Of a stretch of 64,000 nucleotides of DNA, positions 57,801 through 64,000 are shown in pieces (within the stretch, counting starts at the first letter, position 1; the number at the start of each line of letters is the position of its first letter). The translations under genes were made by a program, and so were the position numbers. This DNA is from Lumbricus rubellus (taxonomy: Eukaryota; Annelida; Clitellata; Crassiclitellata; Lumbricidae), in assembly GCA_945859605.1 (NCBI GenBank), contig OX243825.1, positions 22,024,824-22,088,823 of the forward strand, written 5' to 3'. Under the pieces are notes generated by a model that saw only the letters and a program-made list of their open reading frames with translations, did not search any database and was not told the origin of the DNA.

Positions 57801-60800
57801 CTTATAGTTGGTACAAATGCATTAATCATGTCTTATCAAATTTGCTCTAAAATAATTTTTTTATTAATTCAATTATCGATTTGTGAGCAGCAAATTGCTT
57901 TTGAAATTGACATTCAGATTTCTGTTATTCATTTAACATCGCTAGTTTGTAACGCTGTGCAGCTGATATGACGTTGGTGATCTTGGACAAGGGACCAAAA
58001 GCAAAGATGCTGATCGACGCAGCCGATCAAATGCCTCTACTCAAATGGTTAATCGTCATCGATGGAAAAACATTAACGGACGACATTCGAGAGGCTGGAA
58101 AACGTGCCAACATTGAAGTCGACGACTTTCAATCTGTGCTGGTATGTATGTACCGTATTTTAGCGAATATATCACGCACCCCGGTATAACACGCACGCGA
58201 ATATAACACGCTAGTTTTTGCGATTTCAGTAAAAAATGAATTATATACCACGCACCAGAGTATAAGACGCAACCATTTCATGTGACAATCAACACGTTGG
58301 ACGGACGCATGCGCTAACGTTAGGCTAATGCTACTCTACCGTATATGATTTGTCACCGGATATGGTCATAACTTTATAGAATACCAAAGTTAAAATAATC
58401 TCTTTGATTAAAATAACTAAAAAATGAAGAATCTTTATAAAATATTAACAATTAAAAAAATATTCTATTTACAACTCAAAACCTGTAAGCAGTACTGACC
58501 TTGTTCCTCCTTCTTTACGTTCAGTCGTTCACAGAGTAAGGTCTCCGCAGGTGGTAGATTAATCTTATAGCGCTTGTACAGTGACTTAATTAAAGGAAGG
58601 CTTCGATATTAGCCGATTGTATTGTGTAAGCGTTAATTAATAATTTATATTTCCTTTGATTGTGTCCGCCATTCTAAAACGACCGTAGAACAAGTTTGAA
58701 GAAAGTGAGGCTTGGAGATAGGCAGGTTCGAACAAAGAGCTACGATTGTAGCCGTCTTTCCTTTGACTATGGTCGGAACGGTACCTGCTTTGAGTCTTTG
58801 ATGTAGGCCTAAATAGGCTTTAGAAACAACTCAACAAATAGAGCTGTTTTGTTTGCCTTTCACTAGCTTCTGACCGGGCAATTATCGTGTATGTTGTTTG
58901 CTGTAGTAGAAAGGTAGAAACATTTGTTTGATCTCTCCCGCCCATTATCTACACTGAACAGAATTTACAAATTTGATTGTTGCCGGCCATTCGAAAAGGA
59001 ACGTAGAACGAGTTTAGAGAAAGTTAAGATGGGAGATAGGCATGTTAGAACAGCTACCAGTACAATTGTTTGTCTTTCCTTTCACTCTGTTCGGACCATT
59101 TAGGCCTACCGGCACCTGGGCCTAATTTGAAAGAACCGATCGAGCCTTTGATGTATATAGGCTCAAACAAGCGGAGCTATTTGTGCATGTCTTTCCTTAG
59201 CTCTTTGATCGGCCAATTACGTACCTGTTGATTACTGTAGCGGAAAGATCGAAGTTAAATAAACCGTTATCGTATGATTCTAACCATAGTCGATTCCACT
59301 GGCAATATTTACTGTACGCTTTGTTTGATCTCTCTCACCCACAACCTACGCTGAACTTAACGCCGTGCGAGCGATAATAGCTAGATATTTCTGATTCTGA
59401 AAATGTACGGACGATTGCGGTAAATTGATTAATTTCTTTATAAATACATTAACTGTAGGCTAGTCACAATTTAACGCTGTGCGAACGATATTAGCTAGGT
59501 ATTTCTGAACATTCACGGACGATTACGGTAAATAGATTTTAGACCTTATTATTATGGTCGATGAACTAGACTATTTCTTAACAGATATGCGCTACATAAA
59601 TTCTAGGCTAGTCACATGTTAACGTTGTGCGAACGATAATACAGTAATCAAAGTCTGCGTGTAATTATTTGTTTATTGTGCGTTTCGAATGAAATAGCCT
59701 ATTTAGAATTATTCGTCTATAGTCTATACGGTACTATTTAACTTTTATAACTATGAGAGGTCGAATTGTGATGTTTTGGAACATTGAACGGTAACTTTGT
59801 GCGGTTTGCAATATTCGCTGATTTTTCATGATAATTTTACTGTAATAAACGATTAATAGTACTGTTGTCGAACTTATTGTCTATAATCGATTTAATTAGG
59901 ATTGCATGCCTCCATATTGTATGTACACGAAACTCAATTCATATTTATAGCATTTAGTGGTAACTTTACGCGGTTTCTAGTATTGACTGATATTTACATG
60001 ATAATAGAACGGTAATCACCGAATTCGTTCATACATTTTTAAATTTGTACATTGCACCTTCAAGAAACTTACTAAGCTGCGTTCCCAGCCAATTCATGGC
60101 AACACAAATTAGATTTCAACAACTAACTTGTTAAATAAATTGACATTATTTATAGGGGCAGGCGCATCAAATAGGTGAATACTACTCGGACTTAATTTTT
60201 AATTCATTTCGCCGACGTCCATGCCTTCGTATTATATGTTTAAGAAACTTTCTGGTAGTTTTTGACCATCACCTGAAAATAATATGGTACAAAATTTGGC
60301 TGTGTAAAAAATAATTTGTATAACACGCCCCCGAGTATACCACGCGGTTGGGGTGCGTGGTTTGTAAAACTTTGTATAACCCGCGTGTTATATTCGCTAA
60401 AATACGGTATGTGCATTTAGATTGAAGTCGACGACTTCTAGTCTGTGCTGGTATGTATGCATGTATGTATGTATGCATGTATGTAATATGTATGTATGTT
60501 TCTATGTATGTATGATTGTATGTATGTATTTATTAAAGTATGTATGTATGATTGTATGTATGTTTCTATGTATGTGCACTTGTTATGGCACCCCCCCTAC
60601 AAGATTTCTACTCGGAAGCGCTTCCGACTACAGCGCGGACACTGAATTTGAGTTTCACACCGAAGTGCATGAGCAATTGTGAGTGAAGGACTTGACTTGC
60701 TCAAGGTCCCTAAACAGCGGCTTGAGGTGAATTCGAACCTGTAACCCTTCAGTTGCAAGGCATCGAACATACCCACTAGACCACCACATGTATGTATGTG

Positions 60801-63800
60801 CACTTGTTATAGTGCCCAATTAAAATTTACTACTCAGAGGCGCTCCCGACTACAGCGCTTACGCTGCATCGTAGTTTCACGCAGAAGTGCTGAGAAATTG
60901 TGAGTGAAGGACTTGCTCAATGTCCTTACAAAGCGGCTTGAAGTGGATTCGAACCTGCAATCCTCCTGTTGCAAGGCAATGCACATACCGAGTTGTCCAC
61001 TACACCACCGCGCCCCATGTATGCAGACAGTCGGTTTTGCATTTTGTGAAGGACTTGCTCAGGGTCCCTATACATGAACTTAGTGTAAATTGGATGTATT
61101 TATGTTGATATCTATAGAACACCTATTCAGTTTTTAAAAAATTGGATAGTTTTGGGTCAGCTTTTCATTTGAGCTGTTTTAGTGTAAATTTAGTTTATTT
61201 AACTAACAATGTTAATGATATGGTATTTGTGCCATACTGTGATTTTAGACATTTAATTTTCTTCATTCCTTCAGTTGTTGCTTACTGCACATTGTCCTTC
61301 CAATTGCCTACTTCTGTATTGTGCCTTTTGCAAGTGTTCGACGAGCTAATATGTATGAGGTGAATTATTAAAAGCTGTGTTGTCTTGCTGTTTTAGAAAT
61401 CGGGAAAGTCTGCTTTACAGAAACCAGTTGTAAGTCTTTCCTCCTTTGAAGTTCTTTGCAATGTTAACGAATTCTAACCCGATGCCTTTATTTTGGATTC
61501 TGCAACTGTAAACTTTAAGTGTTGTAAAAGTCAGGACAATCATCTTGTTCCTTGATGCTTTAAATATTTACTGACTTATGCATGTATTGAGTGCCATAAA
61601 TAAATTGAGAAATATTATACGATGTACTGGTTTGTTTTTACATGTAGCTGCCTACACCTGATACAGTGTGCACTATCTGCTATACTAGTGGAACAACAGG
61701 TTTGTCTTGCATCTTATTAACGGTTTGTCTAGTTTGTCTTTCGATGAAGTTCAATCGAGCCTAGAACTATTTGTCAAGAATTCTTTTCATGCATCCAACT
61801 TGTATTCGGCCAACGTATTAACTTCAATTTTTATTTCAGTTTTTGAGATTCCATTGCCATTAAAATTTTGTCCTTTCCAGTTTCTATTTAGTTTCAGTTT
61901 CTTGGTGTTTTCAGTTTTTCTGCTTTAGTTAACTGAAATGAAACGAATCAGTTAACTGACATTTCAGTTTAAGTTCCAGTTAACTTGAATCACACTGACT
62001 CAATCAATCAATCAGAATTTATATGGCGCCTTTTCAAGATATCTACTCCGAGGCACATCCTGCCGAGATCAAGCAAAAAAGGCCAAGTCTTCAACAGTTT
62101 GCAAAACTGAGAACTGTTTGGGAGATGTTGCATAGTCACGGGAAGCCCGTTTCAGGTTCCTTCCCGTTCCAGGTTCCAGCCCGTTTCAGGTTCCAGCCAG
62201 TTCCAGGTTCCAGCCCGTTGCAGGCTCCAGCCAGTTCCAGGTTCCAGCTCGTTCCAGGTTTCAACCCGTTCCAGGTTCCAAACCGTTCCAGGTTCCATCC
62301 CGTTCTAGGTTCCAACCCGTTCCAGGTTCCAGCCCGTTCCAGGTTCCAGCCCGTTCCGCTCTGCGTTGTCGCAGAGCGAGTTAGAGGAAACACTTTGGTT
62401 TGGTTGCATTTGGTCATTGCATAGCTGACACATCCACCATCATCAGCCCTGCTACATTTTGCAGCTGCAAATTGTTTTGGGTTTTGTAAAATAATGTTGT
62501 GTTTTTACAGGAGACCCAAAAGGAGTTGTATTGACACACAAGGCTATAGTCGGAAACATTTCGTCAGCGATACAACAGAGCAATGGTCTGGTATGTTATT
62601 ATTGCTTGAATATATTTATCATTTTTAGTGCAAATATCACGATTCATGGTTACATTGTCAGTTTATTGAACAAGGCTGGCTCTGGCAGTGGAGCATAAAA
62701 TACTGGAAAACCAAATTGCATAATTTTCGGCTCACGTGACTTGCAAATGTGTGGCCCCAGGACACTCTTTGTGAGTCCGATGTTCCCAGGGAAGTCCAGT
62801 AAAACGGCCAAGAGAGAAATCCGAAAAAGTACAAAAGAGAAATTTTAAAGAGATCAGTTACAAGGATAGTCGATTTTTTAATAATATGCAGTGAAACTTG
62901 AATTTTGAAGTTAGGGCTGTGCTGAAAATACTATGAACAGATTTTAAAAGATGCTGCTTCATTTCCATTTCTGATGCAATGAGTTTTATTTTTTATGTTG
63001 CAGATGGACATCAATCCAACTGACGTGCACTTGGCATACCTTCCACTCGCTCACATGTTTGAAAGACTTAATCAGGTTTTATACTTCCTCTTTATGTTGA
63101 CCTTCCCTCTGGAATTTGTATCAGGATTCTGGTGGGGGGAATTCACCTGCATCTTTTTTGGTGCTTGAAGACCTTTCTGTATTCTTGGGCCTGTCTGTCA
63201 ATCTGCGAGCACTTCTGAATAGCTCTGCTGTGAGAAGCACTTTACATATACGTTACATTAGATTGTATTAGATTAGATTATATATACTAGTTCATGTAAA
63301 GTATTTGCAATGGACATATCACAAGAAATTGGCTGTTTATTATAAGACTATAATGTCCATAGGTTTCCTTACAAGTAGCTTGTGATTTTGTTTGTGTGCT
63401 TCATCTAAGAGTTCAAAGCACCTAAGGACCAAGATTGATTGTCATTTGTAGATTGATTGTCATTTGTTGATTGATTGTCATTTGTTGATTGATTGTCATT
63501 TGTTGTGTTGATTGTCATTTGTTGATTGATTGTCATTTATTGATTGATTGTCATTTGTTGATTGATTGTCATTTGTTTATTAATAGTGATTTGTTGATTC
63601 ATTGTCATTTGTTTGATTGATTGTCATTCGTTGAATGATTGTCATTTCTTGATTGAATGTCATTTGTTGATTGATTGTCATTTGTTGATTCATTGTCATT
63701 TGTTGATTGTCATTTGTTGATTGATCTCTTCAGCTGATGATGCTTTGTCATGGAGCTCGGATTGGATTTAACTGCGGGGATATTCGTCTCATCCTCGATG

Positions 63801-63868
63801 ACATGGCTTACCTTAGACCAACGGTCTTCCCTACTGTTCCTCGACTTCTGAATCGAGTCTATGACAAG
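48194..63868 (+). CDS. ACSL: Long-chain-fatty-acid-CoA ligase, ACSL1/5/6 type (N-terminal half)
   Basis: Activates long-chain fatty acids with ATP and CoA (acyl-AMP intermediate) at the ER or mitochondrial outer membrane, feeding beta-oxidation and lipid synthesis. Eleven coding exons keep phase: 48194-48370, 54639-54747, 55750-55817, 56652-56753, 57270-57369, 57963-58141, 61397-61429, 61648-61699, 62511-62590, 63004-63075, 63734-63868, giving 369 residues. Order of features: N-terminal membrane anchor (15-40); NGPCLGTRQP (about 96-105); GSAFISKDLK; WVISEEACAMFSMVVVPLYE; the ATP-binding P-loop CYTSGTTGDPKG (267-278), split by an intron; YLPLAHMFERL; GARIGFNCGDIRLI; and VPRLLNRVYDK (gate region). 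Vertebrate family members are about 700 residues, so roughly half is here; the remainder lies past 64000. The start at 48194 has a strong context (GTCATGG) and an in-frame stop just upstream. Confidence 0.95.
48483..48516 (+). repeat. SINE head fragment
   Basis: GGGGCACGGTGGTGTGGTGGGAATGTTTGTTGCC: only the first ~34 bp of the tRNA-like head, joined to a tail-like CCTTCAAGGAG. Confidence 0.65.
49565..49790 (+). repeat. tRNA-derived SINE, diverged full-length
   Basis: GGATGCGATGATGTAGGGG head, GCAGGTTCAAATCCACC box B, CGATTTAGTGTCTGCGCTGTAG, GTCGGGAGTGCCTCTGAGTAG, GGGCACTACAAAAAGTG tail. Many CpG sites have decayed. Confidence 0.85.
50344..50562 (+). repeat. tRNA-derived SINE, best preserved copy
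   Basis: GGGGCACGGTGGTGTAGTGG, GAGGTTCGAATCCACC, AAGGACCTTGGGCAAGTCC, CGGCATGAAACTCCGATGCAG, GGGAGCGCCTCTGAGTAG, GGCGCTATAACAAGTGCACA. Almost identical to 11014-11235 and, inverted, to 56771-56985, implying recent activity of one subfamily. Confidence 0.93.
51573..52085. repeat. Two diverged copies of a composite segment
   Basis: TATTATTTTTGCCACTT..GTTTTTCAAATCCTGGCACATAT at about 51573 returns at 51925 (GTTGTTCAAATTCTAGCACATAT). GTCATTCTATAATCTATACCACAGCACTAACTT at about 51808 returns at 52030. Order is preserved but spacing differs (about 352 versus 220), so one copy has a deletion. Confidence 0.6.
53045..53128 (-). repeat. LINE/SINE tail fragment
   Basis: TTATATGGCGCCCCTTCATGG, ACTCGGAGGCGCTCCCGACTCCAG: minus-strand copy of the hairpin tail preceded by a (TTCA)n tract, the complement of a TGAA tail. 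Confidence 0.75.
53192..53878. mobile_element. Non-autonomous hAT-like transposon with TTTCCGG clusters
   Basis: Starts TAGTGATGTAG and ends CTCACAACACTA, with a perfect 8-bp GGTATTAG on both sides (53184-53191, 53879-53886). Near both ends CTTTCCGGAAA words are repeated at least four times. The middle is AT-rich and non-coding. Confidence 0.88.
54200..54496. mobile_element. 297-bp hAT-like MITE
   Basis: Termini CAAGGCCGTAGCCAG and GTCTACGGCCTTG are inverted, flanked by ACTGTTGT (54192-54199) and ATTGTTGT (54497-54504), 7 of 8 identical. TTTCGGGGGG and its complement-like runs lie subterminally. Only 140 bp upstream of ACSL exon 2. Confidence 0.7.
54639..54747 (+). CDS. ACSL: ACSL exon 2
   Basis: After TGATCATTTAG: PGVRASWFSRDGKLSQYYYE, then DVKTTHEALLRGIRVT; the RGIxVxNNGPCLG block continues in exon 3. 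Donor GTTAGT, phase 1. Confidence 0.92.
54800..54860. repeat. (CTAT)n microsatellite
   Basis: About twelve CTAT units, then a LINE tail copy on the minus strand. Confidence 0.9.
54915..55110 (+). mobile_element. Second LINE family, 3' end with (GATT)n tail
   Basis: In frame: RSFSVVGPITWNELPLTMRH, then SQFHKLFKTVFPLDLG and a stop. FSVxGPxxWNxLPxxxR is the C-terminal landmark of L2/CR1-type reverse transcriptases. Then GGGAGCACCTCTGAGTAGG, CTTGAAGTGGTGCTATATAAATT and a (GATT)n tail at about 55083-55120. Its coding sequence and tail differ from the 17195 family. A minus-strand relative lies at 62010-62120. Confidence 0.8.
55360..55430. repeat. ~27-bp unit, three copies
   Basis: AATGTAAAGAAAATCAAAGAAATTC repeated three times in the second ACSL intron. 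Confidence 0.85.
55750..55817 (+). CDS. ACSL: ACSL exon 3
   Basis: After TTTTTTTAG: NGPCLGTRQPSDKEYVWTSY then QQ. The donor CAG|GTCAAA is weak at +3 to +6 but the phase is right and the next exon follows the family. Confidence 0.88.
56652..56753 (+). CDS. ACSL: ACSL exon 4
   Basis: 34 codons, LYDNAHQLGSAFISKDLK through CIGIYSPNCPE, between GTGTTGCAG and GTATGC. Same length as the corresponding vertebrate exon segment up to the WVI block. Confidence 0.93.
56771..56985 (-). repeat. tRNA-derived SINE, near full length
   Basis: Minus strand: ACCACCAC complement head, GGTTTGAGGTTCGCATCCACC box B (one change), AAGGACCTTGGGCAAGTCC, then the AGCGCCTCTGAGCAG tail. Starts immediately after exon 4's donor region, 17 bp into intron 4. 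Confidence 0.9.
57270..57369 (+). CDS. ACSL: ACSL exon 5
   Basis: WVISEEACAMFSMVVVPLYE, then TLGAEACEFIIKQ; acceptor ATTTTGCAG, donor GTAAGA, phase 1. The VVPLYxTLG block is conserved in the family. Confidence 0.94.
57527..57762. mobile_element. Possible eroded hAT-like element
   Basis: TAGGGTTGTTAATATTGG at left and CATCGTAGCCCTA at right resemble the TAGGGCTGTTG/CAACAGCCCTA ends of the 42003 element. The flanking 8-mers do not match and the interior is unrelated. Confidence 0.3.
57963..58141 (+). CDS. ACSL: ACSL exon 6
   Basis: DMTLVILDKGPKAKMLID, LKWLIVIDG, then REAGKRANIEVDDFQSVL; acceptor CTGTGCAG, donor GTATGT, phase 0. Its last 30 bases recur, mutated, at 60421-60450. Confidence 0.93.
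58153..60407. mobile_element. 2.25-kb TA-flanked TIR element in ACSL intron 6
   Basis: Starts CCGTATTTTAGCGAATATA and ends with the complement (TATATTCGCTAAAATACGG minus one base), with TA at 58151-58152 and 60408-60409. Subterminal ATAACACGC/GCGTGTTAT words recur at both ends. Inside are duplicated segments: about 58663-58775 and 58978-59095 (GTAGAAC.AGTTT, GGAGATAGGCA.GTT, GTCTTTCCTTT), and 59366-59430 and 59470-59535 (GTGCGA.CGATA.TAGCTAG.TATTTCTGA). No transposase ORF. TA duplication suggests the Tc1/mariner/pogo assemblage. Confidence 0.75.
60421..60450 (+). pseudogene. Stop-containing copy of the end of ACSL exon 6
   Basis: ATTGAAGTCGACGACTT then CTAGTCTGTGCTG repeats the last 30 bases of exon 6 (58112-58141) with three substitutions, followed by the same GTATGTATG donor. 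It is preceded by GCATTTAG, an acceptor-like AG, so it forms a complete 30-nt cassette in phase 0. Codon 7 is TAG; inclusion would truncate the enzyme before the ATP-binding motif. Confidence 0.8.
60571..60787 (-). repeat. tRNA-derived SINE within a TATG tract
   Basis: Minus-strand copy with tail TATGTGCACTTGTTATGGC, AGCGCTTCCGACTACAGCG, CAAGGTCC and box B GGTTCGAATTCACC. Lies in a (TATG)n-rich stretch (60455-60570). Confidence 0.88.
60788..61016 (-). repeat. tRNA-derived SINE, tandem neighbour of the previous
   Basis: Same orientation, immediately adjacent: TATGTATGTGCACTTGTTATAGTG ... GGATTCGAACC complement box B ... ACTACACCACCGCGCCCC. It differs from its neighbour throughout, so it is a separate insertion rather than a duplication. 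Confidence 0.9.
61397..61429 (+). CDS. ACSL: ACSL exon 7 (33-nt microexon)
   Basis: KSGKSALQKPV between CTGTTTTAG and GTAAGT. Only eleven codons, in phase 0 on both sides, so it can be skipped without a frameshift. It fills the variable linker before the P-loop in the family. Confidence 0.8.
61648..61699 (+). CDS. ACSL: ACSL exon 8: first part of ATP-binding motif
   Basis: LPTPDTVCTICYTSGTT plus one base of the next Gly. Donor GTTTGT. Confidence 0.93.
62005..62120 (-). mobile_element. LINE 3' end fragment, (ATCA)n tail
   Basis: AATCAATCAATCAGAATTTATATGGCGCC, CAAGATATCTACTCCGAGGC, GATCAAGCAAAAAAGG, CAGTTTGCAAAACTGAG: complement of the 54915-55110 family including its GCTTGATCTCGGC and GATT tail. 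Confidence 0.75.
62140..62357. repeat. 17-bp minisatellite, about 13 copies
   Basis: Unit GTTCCAGGTTCCAGCCC with point variants, in ACSL intron 8. The 133-codon ORF over it is repeat-derived and not a gene. Confidence 0.92.
62511..62590 (+). CDS. ACSL: ACSL exon 9: rest of ATP-binding motif
   Basis: GDPKGVVLTHKAIVGNISSA then IQQSNGL. TTTTTACAG acceptor, GTATGT donor. The GDPKGV block completes the AMP-binding signature. Confidence 0.94.
63004..63075 (+). CDS. ACSL: ACSL exon 10
   Basis: MDINPTDVHLAYLPLAHMFE and RLNQ; the LPLAHMFER block is diagnostic of long-chain acyl-CoA synthetases. Donor CAG|GTTTTA is weak. Confidence 0.93.
63425..63725. repeat. 18-bp minisatellite, about 17 copies
   Basis: Unit TTGATTGATTGTCATTTG with variants (TTGTTGATT, TTAATAGTG), ending just eight bases or so before the polypyrimidine acceptor of exon 11. 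Confidence 0.9.
63734..63868 (+). CDS. ACSL: ACSL exon 11 (last in window)
   Basis: LMMLCHGARIGFNCGDIRLI, LDDMAYLRPTVFPTVPRLLN, RVYDK; the donor GTAATT follows at 63869. The gate-domain exon, which is mutually exclusive in vertebrate ACSL1/6, would come next, outside the window. Confidence 0.94.
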
Positions 63869-63871
63869 GTA

Positions 63872-63975
63872 ATTAGGTCAGGAAATTAGGTCAGGTAATT
63901 AGGTCAGGTAATTATGATGATGGGTTATTGGGTCAGGTAATTGGGTCAGATTATAGGGTCATGTGATGAGGTCAG
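63872..63975. repeat. GGTCAGGTAATTA short tandem words
   Basis: TTAGGTCAGG(A/T)AATTAGGTCAG-type direct repeats after exon 11's donor, at the window edge. Confidence 0.6.
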
Positions 63976-64000
63976 CTGATATTCTGGTAGCCATAGGTTG

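Noticed and set aside
62023..62424. 133-codon Phe/Pro/Val-rich ORF
   Set aside because: Produced by the 17-bp minisatellite plus a LINE fragment inside an ACSL intron.

Overview
This is animal nuclear DNA: genes are split by GT/AG introns, more than 90% of the window is non-coding, and it is crowded with microsatellites, tRNA-derived SINEs, LINE tails and cut-and-paste transposons. A 7-repeat protocadherin encoded largely in one exon, a metazoan-type long-chain acyl-CoA synthetase, and L2/CR1- and RTE-like LINE remnants fit an invertebrate. My guess is a marine deuterostome such as an echinoderm, but nothing here fixes the phylum.

Layout. Positions 1-9,100 are gene-poor: a 35-bp minisatellite, a long CATA tract, two small TA-flanked transposons, a SINE, an RTE-type LINE end with trinucleotide tail, and a CpG-rich patch near 7,430-7,700. 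At 9,170-10,210 on the minus strand lies an intronless C2H2 zinc-finger ORF with nearly identical tandem fingers. From 10,211 to 38,200 I recognise no host gene. That stretch holds SINEs, a LINE reverse-transcriptase C-terminus (about 17,250-18,140), a hAT-like element with a perfect 8-bp target duplication (18,688-19,230), a long fold-back element (24,984-26,144), a degraded second LINE (33,990-34,445) and many simple repeats.

Genes at right. A protocadherin gene (+) has a giant first coding exon (38,272-41,265: signal peptide, seven cadherin repeats, membrane segment) and a cytoplasmic-tail exon (43,137-43,676). hAT-like elements sit in its intron and 16 bp after its stop. A long-chain acyl-CoA synthetase gene (+, ACSL1/5/6 type) follows. 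Eleven coding exons between 48,194 and 63,868 join in phase and encode about the first 369 residues, through the ATP-binding TSGTTG motif; the rest lies beyond the window. Its introns carry many SINEs, several TIR elements, two minisatellites and a stop-containing copy of the end of exon 6.

How the parts relate. The two host genes are ordinary neighbours with no visible functional link. The repeats show a clear economy: the SINEs end in the same AGCGCCTCT...AGAGGCGCT hairpin as the local L2/CR1-like LINEs, as expected if they borrow LINE retrotransposition machinery. Several short dispersed repeat families recur without an obvious identity and are listed separately.
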